DNA of 64,000 nucleotides, from NCBI GenBank assembly GCA_029319145.1, contig CP119753.1, positions 2,604,001 to 2,668,000 on the forward strand. The letters are read 5' to 3'. Source of the stretch: Microbacter sp. GSS18 (GTDB lineage: Bacteria; Actinomycetota; Actinomycetes; Actinomycetales; Microbacteriaceae). The notes under the pieces were generated by a model. It saw only the letters and a program-made list of their open reading frames with translations, had not been told where the DNA came from and ran no database searches. Below, in pieces: positions 35,754 through 48,128 of this stretch. The position numbers were made by a program, and so were the translations under genes. The first letter of the stretch is position 1; the number at the start of each line of letters is the position of its first letter.

Positions 35754-35766
35754 GGTCTCCTCACCG

Positions 35767-35805
35767 CGGTGGCGAGTGTGAGCCACTGGCTTGACGTCGC
35801 CACCG
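35767..35805. promoter_or_regulatory. inverted repeat in the regulator/subtilase divergent gap
   Basis: CGGTGGCGA (35767-35775) and TCGCCACCG (35797-35805) are perfect 9-bp inverted arms 21 bp apart (about three helical turns centre to centre) in a 172-bp divergent gap. Spacing and position suit an operator for the LuxR-type regulator. Confidence 0.5.
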
Positions 35806-35925
35806 ATTTGGCCGGATCGGCTCTCGTGCGGCTCTTAGATTATCCCTCACGACTCGGCCAGCCCCGGGCCGCCGACGCCCCGGTGGCGGCCCCTGCTGGC
35901 CAGCAGATACAAGGAGAACCCCAGC

Positions 35926-39672
<3,747 letters not shown>

Positions 39673-39695
39673 TCCGCATCGAGCGGGTGCGCATC

Positions 39696-39733
39696 GATCC
39701 CCGCAGCGTCTTGACCAGGGCGCTGCGGGGATC
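39696..39733. terminator. terminator hairpin after the subtilase gene
   Basis: GATCCCCGCAGCG (39696-39708) pairs perfectly with CGCTGCGGGGATC (39721-39733) over 13 bp, 12-nt loop, between convergent stops at 39672 and 39763. Confidence 0.8.
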
Positions 39734-39762
39734 ATCGCGTGCTCCCGGCCTGGAGGTCAGCG

Positions 39763-40527
39763 TCAGCCGGCCAGCGCGAGCACCGCTTGGGCGGCATCGG
39801 CGAGCGCGGCCCCGTAGGAGCGCCCGTGGCCAGCCGCGTGCACGGCGAGCGGATGCAGCTGATGCAGTGGAACCCGCTCCCGCCAGCCCTCCCGCAGCGG
39901 CGCCGCCTCGTCGTAGGCGGCGAGCGCGACCTCGAGGTACGGGCATCCGAACAGCGCCAGCATCGCGAGGTCTGTCTCGCGATGGCCGCCGTGCGCCGCG
40001 GAGTCGATGAGCACGACGCCGTCGCGGCTCCACAGCACGTTCCCCGCCCACAGATCGCCGTGAAGTCGAGCCGGCGGCTCGTCGTCGTCGAACCGGCCCG
40101 AGGCGATCTCGTCGCACGCGCGACGGACGAGGGCCTGCTCGCCCGCCGTCAGGAACCCGGCGTCGACAGCGGGCGGCAGGAACGGCAGCACGCGGTCTCG
40201 CGCGTAGAACGCGCCCCAGGATCGTTCGGCCGCCGCCGGCATCGGGCGCCGGCCGATGAACAGCGGCCCGTCCCATCCGTCGGGGCGAGACCCGAAGGCC
40301 GTGGCTCCGGCGGCGTGCATCCGGGCCAGCGCCGTCCCGAACGCCGCCGCGGATGCCGCGGTGGGGCGGACCTCGTCGATGCGCTCGAGCTCGATCCAGC
40401 CGGCGCCCACCCCCGCGACGCCCACGATGCGCACGGCCTCCGCCGCGGCGAGCCACGCGAGCCCGGCCGCTTCGGCCTCGAAGAACCCGCGGGGCGCGTC
40501 CGGGCGGCGCTTGACGATCGTGGGCAC
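39763..40527 (-). CDS. fructosamine kinase family protein
   Basis: About 254-residue small kinase of the fructosamine-3-kinase/aminoglycoside phosphotransferase fold. ARLHGDLWAGNVLW holds the catalytic Asp and Asn, and GVVLIDSAAHGGHRETDLAM is the metal-binding segment. DGWDGPLFIGRRPM and WGAFYARDRVLPFL are typical of bacterial FN3K-like proteins, which phosphorylate glycated amines for deglycation. GTG 40527 is used; GTG 40545 is an in-frame alternative and no ribosome site decides. Confidence 0.87.
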   Translation of the reverse strand: MPTIVKRRPDAPRGFFEAEAAGLAWLAAAEAVRIVGVAGVGAGWIELERIDEVRPTAASAAAFGTALARMHAAGATAFGSRPDGWDGPLFIGRRPMPAAAERSWGAFYARDRVLPFLPPAVDAGFLTAGEQALVRRACDEIASGRFDDDEPPARLHGDLWAGNVLWSRDGVVLIDSAAHGGHRETDLAMLALFGCPYLEVALAAYDEAAPLREGWRERVPLHQLHPLAVHAAGHGRSYGAALADAAQAVLALAG

Positions 40528-40561
40528 GGGCCCAGTCTCGCGCACGACGCGAGGACGGGCC

Positions 40562-41746
40562 CTATGCGAGCCGTTCGATGATCGTGGCGTTGGCCATTCC
40601 CCCGCCCTCGCACATCGTCTGCAGCCCGAAGCGGCCACCCGTGTCCTCGAGGTAGGCGACGAGCGTGCCGAGCAGCCGCGTCCCCGACGCACCGACCGCA
40701 TGGCCGAGCGCGATCGCGCCGCCCCACGGATTCAGCAGCGCCGGATCGGCGTCGAACTCCTCGAGCCACGCCAGCGGCACCGACGCGAACGCCTCGTTGA
40801 CCTCGTAGGCATCGAGGTCGCCGAGGGTCAGGCCGCTGCGCTCGAGGATGCGTCGGGTGGCCGCGATCGGGCCGGTGAGCATCATGATCGGATCGTCGCC
40901 GACGACGGCGAACGAGTGGAACCGGGCCCGGGGGGTGAGGCCGAGAGCCGCGGCGGTGTCCTCGCCCATGATGAGGGCGGCCGAGGCGGCATCCGTCAGG
41001 GGGGACGAGTTGCCGGCGGTGATGCGCCAGTCCAGCTCGGGGAATCGGTCGGCGAGGGCATCCGTCCGGAAGGCCGGCGCGAGTCCGCCGAGCTTCTCCA
41101 CCGTCGTGCCCTCGCGCACCGTCTCATCGAACGCCACGGCGTCCTCGCCGCCGGCGAGCACGGGCAGGACCTGGCTGTCGAAACGTCCGCGCTTCCAGGC
41201 ATCCGCCGCGCGCCAGTGGGACTCCGCGGCGTACGCGTCGAGCTCCTGCCGCGAGAACCCCCAGCGATGCGCGATGAGCTCGGCCGAGACGCCCTGGTTC
41301 ACGAGCCCCTGCGGATAGCGACGACGGATGCCATCCGGCACGGTCGCGTCCCGCCACGCCGAGCCCAGCGGCACCCGGCTCATCGACTCCACGCCTGCCG
41401 CGATCACGATGTCGTAGACGCCGGCCATCACGCCCTGCGCCGCGAAGTGCGCGGCCTGCTGGCTCGAGCCGCACTGCCGGTCGATGCTGACGCCCGGCAC
41501 CGCCTCGTCGAAGCCTGCCGCGAGCAGCGCCTGGCGCGCGATGTTCATCGACTGATCGCCGGTCTGGCTGACGCAGCCCATGAGCACGTCGTCGATCTGG
41601 GCGGATTCGAGCCCGCTGCGTTCGAGGAGTCCGGTGAGCATCGCGGCGGCGAGATCGACCGGATGCAGGTCGCTCAGCGCCCCTCCCGGCTTGCCCCGGC
41701 CGGACGGGGTGCGGACGACGTCGACGATGACGGCGGTGCGTGTCAT
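40562..41746 (-). CDS. acetyl-CoA C-acyltransferase (thiolase)
   Basis: 394 residues. Nucleophile Cys92 in SIDRQCGSSQQ, NEAFASVPLAWLEE, His in WGGAIALGHAVGASG and the second Cys in LQTMCEGGGMAN complete the degradative-thiolase active site. It cleaves 3-ketoacyl-CoA. It lies downstream of the thioesterase and prpC on the same strand with a 39-bp gap, and fits fatty acid or branched-chain acyl-CoA catabolism. Confidence 0.95.
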   Translation of the reverse strand: MTRTAVIVDVVRTPSGRGKPGGALSDLHPVDLAAAMLTGLLERSGLESAQIDDVLMGCVSQTGDQSMNIARQALLAAGFDEAVPGVSIDRQCGSSQQAAHFAAQGVMAGVYDIVIAAGVESMSRVPLGSAWRDATVPDGIRRRYPQGLVNQGVSAELIAHRWGFSRQELDAYAAESHWRAADAWKRGRFDSQVLPVLAGGEDAVAFDETVREGTTVEKLGGLAPAFRTDALADRFPELDWRITAGNSSPLTDAASAALIMGEDTAAALGLTPRARFHSFAVVGDDPIMMLTGPIAATRRILERSGLTLGDLDAYEVNEAFASVPLAWLEEFDADPALLNPWGGAIALGHAVGASGTRLLGTLVAYLEDTGGRFGLQTMCEGGGMANATIIERLA

Positions 41747-41785
41747 GTCTCCATCGTGCCTCGACTCGTCACGGATGTCAGCGGG

Positions 41786-42247
41786 TCAGCCGGCGCCGCG
41801 CTCCTCGGGGATGGCGTACGTGCTCTTCTGCTCGATGACGGCCATCGTGCAGCGCGAGATGCACACGAGCTTGCCCGCTTCGTCGGTGATTCGGACCTCC
41901 CAGACGTGCGCTCGGCGCCCGATGTTGACCGGGCTCGCCGTCCCGATCACCCAGCCGGACGAGATCGGCCGCACGTGGTTGGCGTTGATCTCCATGCCGA
42001 CCACGTGGAACCGCTCACGGTCCACGGCGAGGTAGGCCGACCACGACGCCATCGTCTCGGCGAGCGTGACCGACGCGCCGCCGTGCAGCACGCCCGCCGG
42101 CTGGATGGTGCGCCGGTCCACCGGCATCCGGCAGACCAGCGCATCATCACGCAGCTCGACGAACTCGATGCCGAGGTGGTCGATGAGACTCTGCGCCGAC
42201 ATCGCGGGCAGGTCGATCGACGACACGTCGCCGAACCATACGGTCAC
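41786..42247 (-). CDS. PaaI-type hotdog thioesterase
   Basis: 153-residue hotdog protein. GVLHGGASVTLAETMASWSA is the PaaI/4HBT active-site helix, with later strands VVGMEINANHVRPISSGWV and RRAHVWEVRITDEAGKLVCI. It hydrolyses acyl- or aryl-CoA, probably freeing CoA. GTG 42247 overlaps the prpC stop by 4 bases (GTGA), and GGAGGAGG lies upstream, so it is translationally coupled to prpC. Confidence 0.9.
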   Translation of the reverse strand: MTVWFGDVSSIDLPAMSAQSLIDHLGIEFVELRDDALVCRMPVDRRTIQPAGVLHGGASVTLAETMASWSAYLAVDRERFHVVGMEINANHVRPISSGWVIGTASPVNIGRRAHVWEVRITDEAGKLVCISRCTMAVIEQKSTYAIPEERGAG

Positions 42248-43437
42248 CCGGCGGCCTCCTCCGCTCGCGTCGAGATGTCGATGGCCGCGGTATCGGGGAC
42301 GTAACCATCGACGTGGCGCTCGTCCGGGCCGCTGTAGGCAGAGAGCGGGCGGATGAGCGCGTTCGAGGCGGCCTGCTCCATGATGTGCGCCGTCCAGCCC
42401 ACGATCCGCGCCGCGACGAAGAGCGGGGTGAAGGTGAGCGTGTCGAAGCCCATCAGGTTGTAGGCCGGACCCGACGGGTAGTCGAGGTTGGGGTAGATCC
42501 CCTTGCGCGCGACGAACTCGCTCTCGAGCGTCGCGTAGAGAGCCGCGACGTCCGGTCGGTCGTAGTGGTGGACGAGCTCGTCCAGCGCCGCCTTCATGGT
42601 CGGCACGCGCGAGTCGCCGCGCTTGTAGACACGGTGGCCGAAGCCCATGATCTTGCGCTTCTCGGCGAGGGCCTGATCGAGCCACGGCACGACGTTGTCG
42701 GCGTCTCCGATCTCGTCGAAGATGTGCAGCACGGCCTCGTTCGCTCCGCCGTGCAGCGGGCCCTTGAGCGCGCCGATCGCGCCGACGACCGCCGAGTAGA
42801 GGTCGCTCAGGGTCGAGGTGATGACGCGCGCGGTGAACGTGGACGCGTTGAACGAGTGCTCGGCGTACAGGATCATCGACTTGTTGAACGCATCGGCGAC
42901 GACCGGGGCGGGCTCCTCCCCGAAGGTCATCCAGAGGAAGTTCGACGCGTAGTCGAGGTCCTCGCGCGACTCCACCGGCTCCAGCCCGTGTCGGCGGCGC
43001 TGCCCGTAGGCCACGATCGCCGGCAGCGCCGCGAACAGGTGGGAGCTGCGGGCGAGGTTCTCCTCGGGCGTCCCGACGGCGTCGAGCACCGAACCCTTGC
43101 CGGCGAGCTGCGTCGCGCCGATCATGCTGACCGCGGTGCGCACCTCGTCCATCGGATGGCAGTCCAGCGGCAGCTGGTCGATGGCGGTCTTCACCGCTGG
43201 GTCGAGCGGCCGGAAGCGCCGCCCGTCCTCACGCTGGGCCGCGAGCTGCTCGTCGGTCGGAAGCTCGCCGTGCCACAGCAGGTGGGCCACGGCGTCGAAT
43301 GGCTGGGTGGCGGCGAGCTCATGCACCGGGTAGCCCCGGTAGAGCAGCGAGTTGGTCTCGGGGTTGACCTTGGAGATCGCCGTGTAGTCGACGGTGACTC
43401 CGGCAAGCCCCTTCTTGATCTCGATCGTGTCGGTCAT
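42244..43437 (-). CDS. prpC: 2-methylcitrate/citrate synthase
   Basis: 397-residue synthase condensing propionyl-CoA with oxaloacetate. It starts EIKKGLAGVTVDYTAISKVN, typical of type II 2-methylcitrate synthases. Active-site residues are His in GPLHGGANEAVLH, His in IMGFGHRVYKRGD and Asp in YPNLDYPSGPAY. It lies with prpB and prpD, so 2-methylcitrate synthase activity is the likely role; the family also uses acetyl-CoA. CTCTCC before the start gives a GGAGAG ribosome site. Confidence 0.95.
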   Translation of the reverse strand: MTDTIEIKKGLAGVTVDYTAISKVNPETNSLLYRGYPVHELAATQPFDAVAHLLWHGELPTDEQLAAQREDGRRFRPLDPAVKTAIDQLPLDCHPMDEVRTAVSMIGATQLAGKGSVLDAVGTPEENLARSSHLFAALPAIVAYGQRRRHGLEPVESREDLDYASNFLWMTFGEEPAPVVADAFNKSMILYAEHSFNASTFTARVITSTLSDLYSAVVGAIGALKGPLHGGANEAVLHIFDEIGDADNVVPWLDQALAEKRKIMGFGHRVYKRGDSRVPTMKAALDELVHHYDRPDVAALYATLESEFVARKGIYPNLDYPSGPAYNLMGFDTLTFTPLFVAARIVGWTAHIMEQAASNALIRPLSAYSGPDERHVDGYVPDTAAIDISTRAEEAAG

Positions 43438-43459
43438 GCTCTCTCCTTTGGGGTGTCCG

Positions 43460-43510
43460 TGTCCCGATTTCTGCCGCTCCCGGCCGTGCCGGGCGGCAGA
43501 AATCGGGACA
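43460..43510. repeat. 51-bp palindromic element between prpB and prpC (family A, copy 1)
   Basis: TGTCCCGATTTCTGCCGC (43460-43477) and its exact complement GCGGCAGAAATCGGGACA (43493-43510) form an uninterrupted 18-bp stem with a 15-nt loop. It starts 12 bp downstream of the prpB stop. The same 18-15-18 design and mostly the same sequence recur at 63792-63842, with compensatory changes. Confidence 0.9.
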
Positions 43511-43521
43511 TGGGGAGTTCT

Positions 43522-44421
43522 TCAGCGGCTGATGTGGAAGTTGAAGACGTTCGTGTCGAAGTGGTTGTACTGCTCGTAGTCGATCAGGTCGTACAGGTCG
43601 GCGCGGTGCTGCATCTCACCCAGCTTCGAGGTCAGGTGCCCCTCTTCGGTCAGCGTATCCAGCGCCCGGCCGGCTGCGCCCATCGCGATGCGCAGCAGCG
43701 ACACCGGCCAGATGACGATGTTGACACCCACGTCGCGCAGCTGGTCGACGCTGAACAGATCGGACTTGCCGAACTCGGTCATGTTGGCCAGGATCGGCAC
43801 GTCCAGGGCCGCGCGCATCGCCTCGAACTCGTCGAGGGTGCGCATGGCCTCGGGGAAGATCGCGTCGGCTCCGGCATCCACGAGGGCCTTGGCCCGGTCG
43901 ATCGCCGCGTCCATCCCCTCCGCGGCCCGGATGTCGGTGCGCGCCATGATGAGGAAGTTCGGGTCGCGGCGCGCGTCGACGGCGGCGCGGATGCGCTTGA
44001 CCGCGGTGTCCTCGTCGACGACGGCCTTGCCGTCGAGGTGGCCGCAGCGCTTCGGGTTGATCTGGTCCTCGATGTGGGTGCCCGCGAGCCCCGCATCCTC
44101 CAGTGTCTGGATCGTGCGGGCGACGTTCATCGGCTCGCCGAATCCGGTGTCGGCGTCGATGATCGCCGGCAGCTCGGTCATGCGGGCGATCTGCTGGCCC
44201 CGGCCGGCGACCTCGGTGAGGGTCGTGAGTCCGATGTCGGGGAGCCCGAGATCCGCGGAGAGCACCGCACCCGAGATGTAGACGCCGTCGAAGCCCTTGC
44301 GTTCGATGAGCCGGGCCGACAGCGGGTTGAACGCGCCGGGGAAGCGCAGCAGCTCCCCCGATGCGAGCCGCTCGCGGAACAGGCGCCGCTTCTCGGCGGC
44401 CGGAGTCTGCGCGTACAGCAT
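43522..44421 (-). CDS. prpB: methylisocitrate lyase
   Basis: 299-residue TIM-barrel lyase splitting 2-methylisocitrate into pyruvate and succinate. The N-terminus FPGAFNPLSARLIERKGFDG, metal-binding DADTGFGEP, the catalytic loop IEDQINPKRCGHLDGK (KRCGH signature) and FPEAMRTLDEF are all present. ATG 44421 follows AGGGGGG at 44427-44433; the 14-residue extension to 44463 is rejected. Middle gene of the prpD-prpB-prpC set. Confidence 0.96.
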   Translation of the reverse strand: MLYAQTPAAEKRRLFRERLASGELLRFPGAFNPLSARLIERKGFDGVYISGAVLSADLGLPDIGLTTLTEVAGRGQQIARMTELPAIIDADTGFGEPMNVARTIQTLEDAGLAGTHIEDQINPKRCGHLDGKAVVDEDTAVKRIRAAVDARRDPNFLIMARTDIRAAEGMDAAIDRAKALVDAGADAIFPEAMRTLDEFEAMRAALDVPILANMTEFGKSDLFSVDQLRDVGVNIVIWPVSLLRIAMGAAGRALDTLTEEGHLTSKLGEMQHRADLYDLIDYEQYNHFDTNVFNFHISR

Positions 44422-44450
44422 CAGACGTCCCCCCTCTGCGGGACGGCGCG

Positions 44451-44534
44451 TGCAGAAATCCACGGATCCGCGCCCGCGCGGCCCGTGACGGCGCGCTGCC
44501 GGTCAGTCACCGGCCGGTTCTGTGGAGTTGTGCA
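44451..44534. repeat. imperfect long hairpin between prpD and prpB
   Basis: TGCAGAAATCCACGGATCCG (44451-44470) and CGGTTCTGTGGAGTTGTGCA (44515-44534) pair at 16 of 20 positions plus one possible G-U. The 44-nt loop itself contains a CCGG(T)...(A)CCGG dyad. It lies wholly in the 136-bp gap between the prpD stop and prpB start, so it is transcribed inside the operon. Confidence 0.55.
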
Positions 44535-44557
44535 CCGCGCGGTGCCGAGGCCGCGCA

Positions 44558-46084
44558 TCAGAACAGGCCCTTCGGAGCCGGAGCGGATGCCAGCACGCCG
44601 GGCCCCGCGACGATGTTGAGCTCGAGAACCTCGGCGGGCGTCAGCTCGGGCAGGCGCTGCGCGAGGTCGAGGAACCGCTCGATCTCGGCGGGCTCCAGCA
44701 CCGGCTCGGCGAGGATGCGGAACTTGCGGATGTAGTCCTCCCGAGCGAACGGCCGCGCACCCAGCGGGTGGGCATCGGCGACGGCGATCTCGTCGACGAC
44801 GGTCGATCCGTCGGCGAGCGTGATCTCGACGCGGCCGCCGAAGGCCTTCTCGTTCGGATCGGTCGAGTGGTAGCGGCGCGTCCACTCGGCATCCTCGGCC
44901 GTCGTGATCTTGTGCCACAGCTCGACGGTGTCCTCGCGCGCGGCGCGCTCGGGCAGGTACGAGTCGACGTGGTGCCAGCCGCCGTCCTGAAGCGCCACCG
45001 CGAAGATGTACGGGATCGAGTGGTCGAGGGTCTCGCGCGAGGCCTTCGGGTCGTACTTCTGCGGGTCGTTCGCACCCGAGCCGATCACGTAGTGGGTGTG
45101 GTGCGAGGTGTGGAGGACGATCGAGGCGATGTTCGCCGGGTCCCCGAGCTCGGGACGCTCGTTGTGGAGCTTGCGGGCCAGGTCGATCCACGCCTGGGCC
45201 TGGTACTCGGCCGAGTGCTCCTTGGTGTAGGAATCGAGGATGCCGCGCTTGGGCTCACCGGAAGCCGGGAGCGGCACGTCGTACGACGCGTCGGGACCGT
45301 CCAGCATCCACGCCACCACGCCGTCCTCGCCTTCGTAGATCGGCGAGGGGCTCGTCTGGCCGCGCATCGCGCGGTCGACCGCCTCGACGGCCATCTTGCC
45401 GGCGAACGCGGGCGCATGCGCCTTCCACGTCGAGATCTCGCCCTTGCGCGACTGACGCGTCGCGGTCGTGGTGTGCAGCGCCTGGCCCACAGCCTGGTAG
45501 ATCGTCTCGACGTCGAGGCCGAGGAGCGTGCCGATGCCCGCCGCGGCCGACGGGCCGAGGTGGGCGACGTGGTCGATCTTGTGCTTGTGGAGGCAGATCG
45601 CGCGCACGAGGTCGATCTGGATCTCGTATCCGGTCGCGAGGCCGCGCACGAGGGCCGCACCGTCGGCGCCGACGTGCTGGGCGACGGCCACGATCGGCGG
45701 GATGTTGTCGCCGGGGTGCGAGTACTCCGCGGCGAGGAAGGTGTCGTGGTAGTCGAGCTCGCGCACGGCGACGCCGTTCGCCCACGCCGCCCACTCGACG
45801 CCCACGTGGCGGTCGAGCGGTGCGCCGAACACGGTGGCGCCCCTCCCGCTGACCGAGACGGGGTTGTCGAGCGCCTGCTGACGCGCCGCGCTGACAGGAG
45901 CACGGGTGAGCGATGCCGCGGCCACCGACGCGTTGTCGATGACGCGGTTGATGATCATGTCGACCACCTCGGGCTCGACCGCGACGGGATCGGCGGCGAC
46001 CTCGGCGATGTGCCAGGCGAGCTGTCCCTCGCGGGCGAGGTTCTCATCGCTGCGGTGGACGCGAAGGTGGTGGGTGACGGTCAT
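44558..46084 (-). CDS. prpD: 2-methylcitrate dehydratase (MmgE/PrpD)
   Basis: 508 residues, normal PrpD length. Conserved segments include [40 protein letters not shown] (active-site region), [36 protein letters not shown] and [19 protein letters not shown]. Catalyses the dehydration step of the methylcitrate cycle. ATG 46084 overlaps the GntR gene stop by 4 bases, so regulator and enzymes form one operon. Confidence 0.96.
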   Translation of the reverse strand: MTVTHHLRVHRSDENLAREGQLAWHIAEVAADPVAVEPEVVDMIINRVIDNASVAAASLTRAPVSAARQQALDNPVSVSGRGATVFGAPLDRHVGVEWAAWANGVAVRELDYHDTFLAAEYSHPGDNIPPIVAVAQHVGADGAALVRGLATGYEIQIDLVRAICLHKHKIDHVAHLGPSAAAGIGTLLGLDVETIYQAVGQALHTTTATRQSRKGEISTWKAHAPAFAGKMAVEAVDRAMRGQTSPSPIYEGEDGVVAWMLDGPDASYDVPLPASGEPKRGILDSYTKEHSAEYQAQAWIDLARKLHNERPELGDPANIASIVLHTSHHTHYVIGSGANDPQKYDPKASRETLDHSIPYIFAVALQDGGWHHVDSYLPERAAREDTVELWHKITTAEDAEWTRRYHSTDPNEKAFGGRVEITLADGSTVVDEIAVADAHPLGARPFAREDYIRKFRILAEPVLEPAEIERFLDLAQRLPELTPAEVLELNIVAGPGVLASAPAPKGLF

Positions 46085-46749
46085 GCTGCTCCTTGGGTCG
46101 TGACGGCGCCGGTGGACGTGCCGCCGCCGAGAGAGGCGAGGACGCTTGCCAGCGCGTTGTGGAGGTGGACGTGGGTGGCGTGCGCGGCCAGGTCGGCGTC
46201 GCGTGAGCCGATCGCCGCGGCGATCAGGCGGTGCTCGGCGACCGAGGCGGTGAGCCGCTCGGGGTTGTCGCGCGCGAGCCGGCGCACGCGGACGAGGTGG
46301 GTGCGGATCGTGCGCAGCGCCGCGATCAGGTAGTCGTTGGCGACGGAGGCGTCAAGCGCCGCGTCGAAGCGTGCGATGAGCCCGTAGTACGTGTCGCGCC
46401 CATCGGCGTCGTCGAGGGTGACCGCGGCGAACTCGGCCGCCAGACCGCTGAAGACGGCAGGCTCGGCCCGCATGGCCGCCAGGCGAGCAGCGGTCTCTTC
46501 GAGGGCGCGACGCACTTCGAACAGCTCCCGGATGTCGTCGGCGTCGATGTCGGCCACGACGGTGACGCGCGGCGACTGCTGCACGACGAGTCCGTCGGCG
46601 GCGAGGCGACCGAGGGCCTCGCGCAGCGGCGTGCGGCTGACTCCGAGCCGCGAGGCCTGCTCGACCTCGGCGAGGACGGCGCCCGGCGGCATCGCGCCCG
46701 ACTGGATCTCGTCGAGGAGCGTCGCGTACGCACGGTCGCTGGCCCGCAT
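46081..46749 (-). CDS. GntR family (FCD) transcriptional regulator of the prp genes
   Basis: 222 residues. The N-terminal winged helix contains [20 protein letters not shown], the GntR recognition helix, and the C-terminal FCD helical sensor contains [17 protein letters not shown] and [21 protein letters not shown] 46749 lies 5 bases after AGGAGG; GTG 46755 overlaps that site. It is the first gene of the prpD-B-C operon, and the palindrome TGTATACA upstream suits FadR-type binding. It probably senses a methylcitrate-cycle intermediate (inference). Confidence 0.93.
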   Translation of the reverse strand: MRASDRAYATLLDEIQSGAMPPGAVLAEVEQASRLGVSRTPLREALGRLAADGLVVQQSPRVTVVADIDADDIRELFEVRRALEETAARLAAMRAEPAVFSGLAAEFAAVTLDDADGRDTYYGLIARFDAALDASVANDYLIAALRTIRTHLVRVRRLARDNPERLTASVAEHRLIAAAIGSRDADLAAHATHVHLHNALASVLASLGGGTSTGAVTTQGAA

Positions 46750-46782
46750 CCGCACCTCCTCGTCACCGCAGTTCGGGCCCTA

Positions 46783-46842
46783 GTGTATACACAAGCCCAA
46801 CAGGAATGCACGCGAATGCCTCAGCACTTCCCTTGCGTATAC
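46783..46842 (-). promoter_or_regulatory. two GTATAC-centred GntR operator candidates
   Basis: A perfect palindrome GTGTATACAC (46783-46792) lies 34 bp upstream of the GntR start. A second GTATAC (46837-46842, context TGCGTATACAGA) lies centred 52 bp further out, close to five helical turns. Both are flanked by T...A in the FadR-like TNGTNNNACNA arrangement. Likely autoregulatory sites for the prp operon. Confidence 0.6.
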
Positions 46843-46849
46843 AGAAGCA

Positions 46850-47971
46850 CTATGCCTCTCGGTAGCGCACGTCCCTGATGCGGGCCAGCAGGCGATCGCC
46901 CGGATCCGCCTGGTCCATCGCGGCGCTGGGCACGCTGTTGAGGACGCTCTGGGCTCGCTGGTCGATCATGTGCGTGAGAGCCTCCTGCGAGGCGCCGAAC
47001 ACGACCGCCCAGGCGGCGAGCTCCTGGACGCTCGTGATCGTGATGCCGTTGACCACGTGGAGCAGGGTCAGCCCGAGGTAGGCCGTGATCGCCCCCAGCG
47101 GCAGCTTCAGCACGAGAGACCAGATCGGCACGGCGTATGGTGTCGCGGTTCCCCGCAGGCGGGGCACCGCGATGGCGCCGGTGGCTGCCGCCCCCACGAG
47201 GCCGTAGAGCTGGATGATCGTGACGTCGCCGGGGTGCGGCACGGCCCTGCCCGACGGGCAGATCCCGTCCCAGCAGGCATCGAGCGCCGCCGGCGCCACC
47301 AGGCCCGCGATCCCCAGCGTCGTGGCGATGAGGAAGGTCACGAGGCCGGTGAGGATGAGGATGTTCCGGAAGTCGCGCACCTGACGGTACTTCTCGGATC
47401 CCGCCGCGTAGGCGGCGCGCAGCACGGCGGCGGCGCGCACCATGGAGCCCGGAGTCAGTTCGCGCGCCTTGCGCCGTTGCTCCTCGGAGTCTGCGGCCGT
47501 CTGCGCAGCCGCCGGAACGGATGCGACCTTGCTCCGCTCTTCCTCCTTGTCCTTCACCGACTTCTCGGCACCGGCCAGCGCACGCAGACGGTGATCGTCG
47601 GGCTTCAGGAACATCTCGCCCACTTCGCGCGCGTCGACGATGCGCGGCGCGTACACGGTCGCGTCCGGCGTCAGCTCCGTGATCGCGACTTCGGCCCGGT
47701 GGATCGCCAGCCACGCCGCGTCGATGTCGCTGCCGCGCCAGAAGCACCGGACGCGCTGGCGGAACCTCGGCTCCGCCCGAGCGACCGTCGCGGCCTCGTC
47801 CAGCCAGCCGGTCACCGCGTCCCATCCCGGGTCGTCGGCACGCTCGCCCGAGGCGGCCCGGGTGTGCTCCGCGGTCAAGGTCAGCTCGGCGCACTGGTCG
47901 AGCGCCCGGTTGCGCCAGGCGGCCAACCTCCGCCGTCGTTGCGCGATCTTCTGGGCGGGTGCTGCACTCAT
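46850..47971 (-). CDS. membrane protein of unknown function
   Basis: 373 residues. The N-terminal soluble half (1-235) is basic and Ala/Arg-rich with charged helical stretches (SVKDKEEERSKVASV). The C-terminal half has about four hydrophobic segments, including NILILTGLVTFLIATTLGIA, TIIQLYGLVGAAATGAIAV and LKLPLGAITAYLGLTLLHVV. The C-terminus (QEALTHMIDQRAQSVL) resembles the end of other actinobacterial membrane proteins of unknown role. ATG 47971 (MSAAPAQKIAQ) is preferred over upstream in-frame ATGs that lie in the divergent promoter region. Divergent from the ABC exporter genes. Confidence 0.8.
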   Translation of the reverse strand: MSAAPAQKIAQRRRRLAAWRNRALDQCAELTLTAEHTRAASGERADDPGWDAVTGWLDEAATVARAEPRFRQRVRCFWRGSDIDAAWLAIHRAEVAITELTPDATVYAPRIVDAREVGEMFLKPDDHRLRALAGAEKSVKDKEEERSKVASVPAAAQTAADSEEQRRKARELTPGSMVRAAAVLRAAYAAGSEKYRQVRDFRNILILTGLVTFLIATTLGIAGLVAPAALDACWDGICPSGRAVPHPGDVTIIQLYGLVGAAATGAIAVPRLRGTATPYAVPIWSLVLKLPLGAITAYLGLTLLHVVNGITITSVQELAAWAVVFGASQEALTHMIDQRAQSVLNSVPSAAMDQADPGDRLLARIRDVRYREA

Positions 47972-48099
47972 GTCGACTCCGCTCCGCGGGTCGCCGATGA
48001 CGTCAGTGCGATCCGCTCCCTTGTCTCCCCTGTGATGCGAGAGCATCCGGCATGACGGCAGATACATCGCATGGCGTCGCGGATTCAGACTATTCACAC

Positions 48100-48109
48100 A
48101 TTCATGAAT
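48100..48109 (+). promoter_or_regulatory. palindrome ATTCATGAAT before the ABC exporter operon
   Basis: Ten-base perfect palindrome 19 bp upstream of the ATPase start, in an AT-rich patch (TATTCACACATTCATGAAT). It is a plausible operator for the MarR-like repressor encoded last in the operon. Confidence 0.4.
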
Positions 48110-48128
48110 CGGGTGTAGCGTCCGGGAC

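Noticed and set aside
40528..40701. Upstream extension of the fructosamine kinase frame
   Set aside because: It runs into the thiolase coding region and is Arg/Ser-rich noise; the family begins close to VPTIVKRR.
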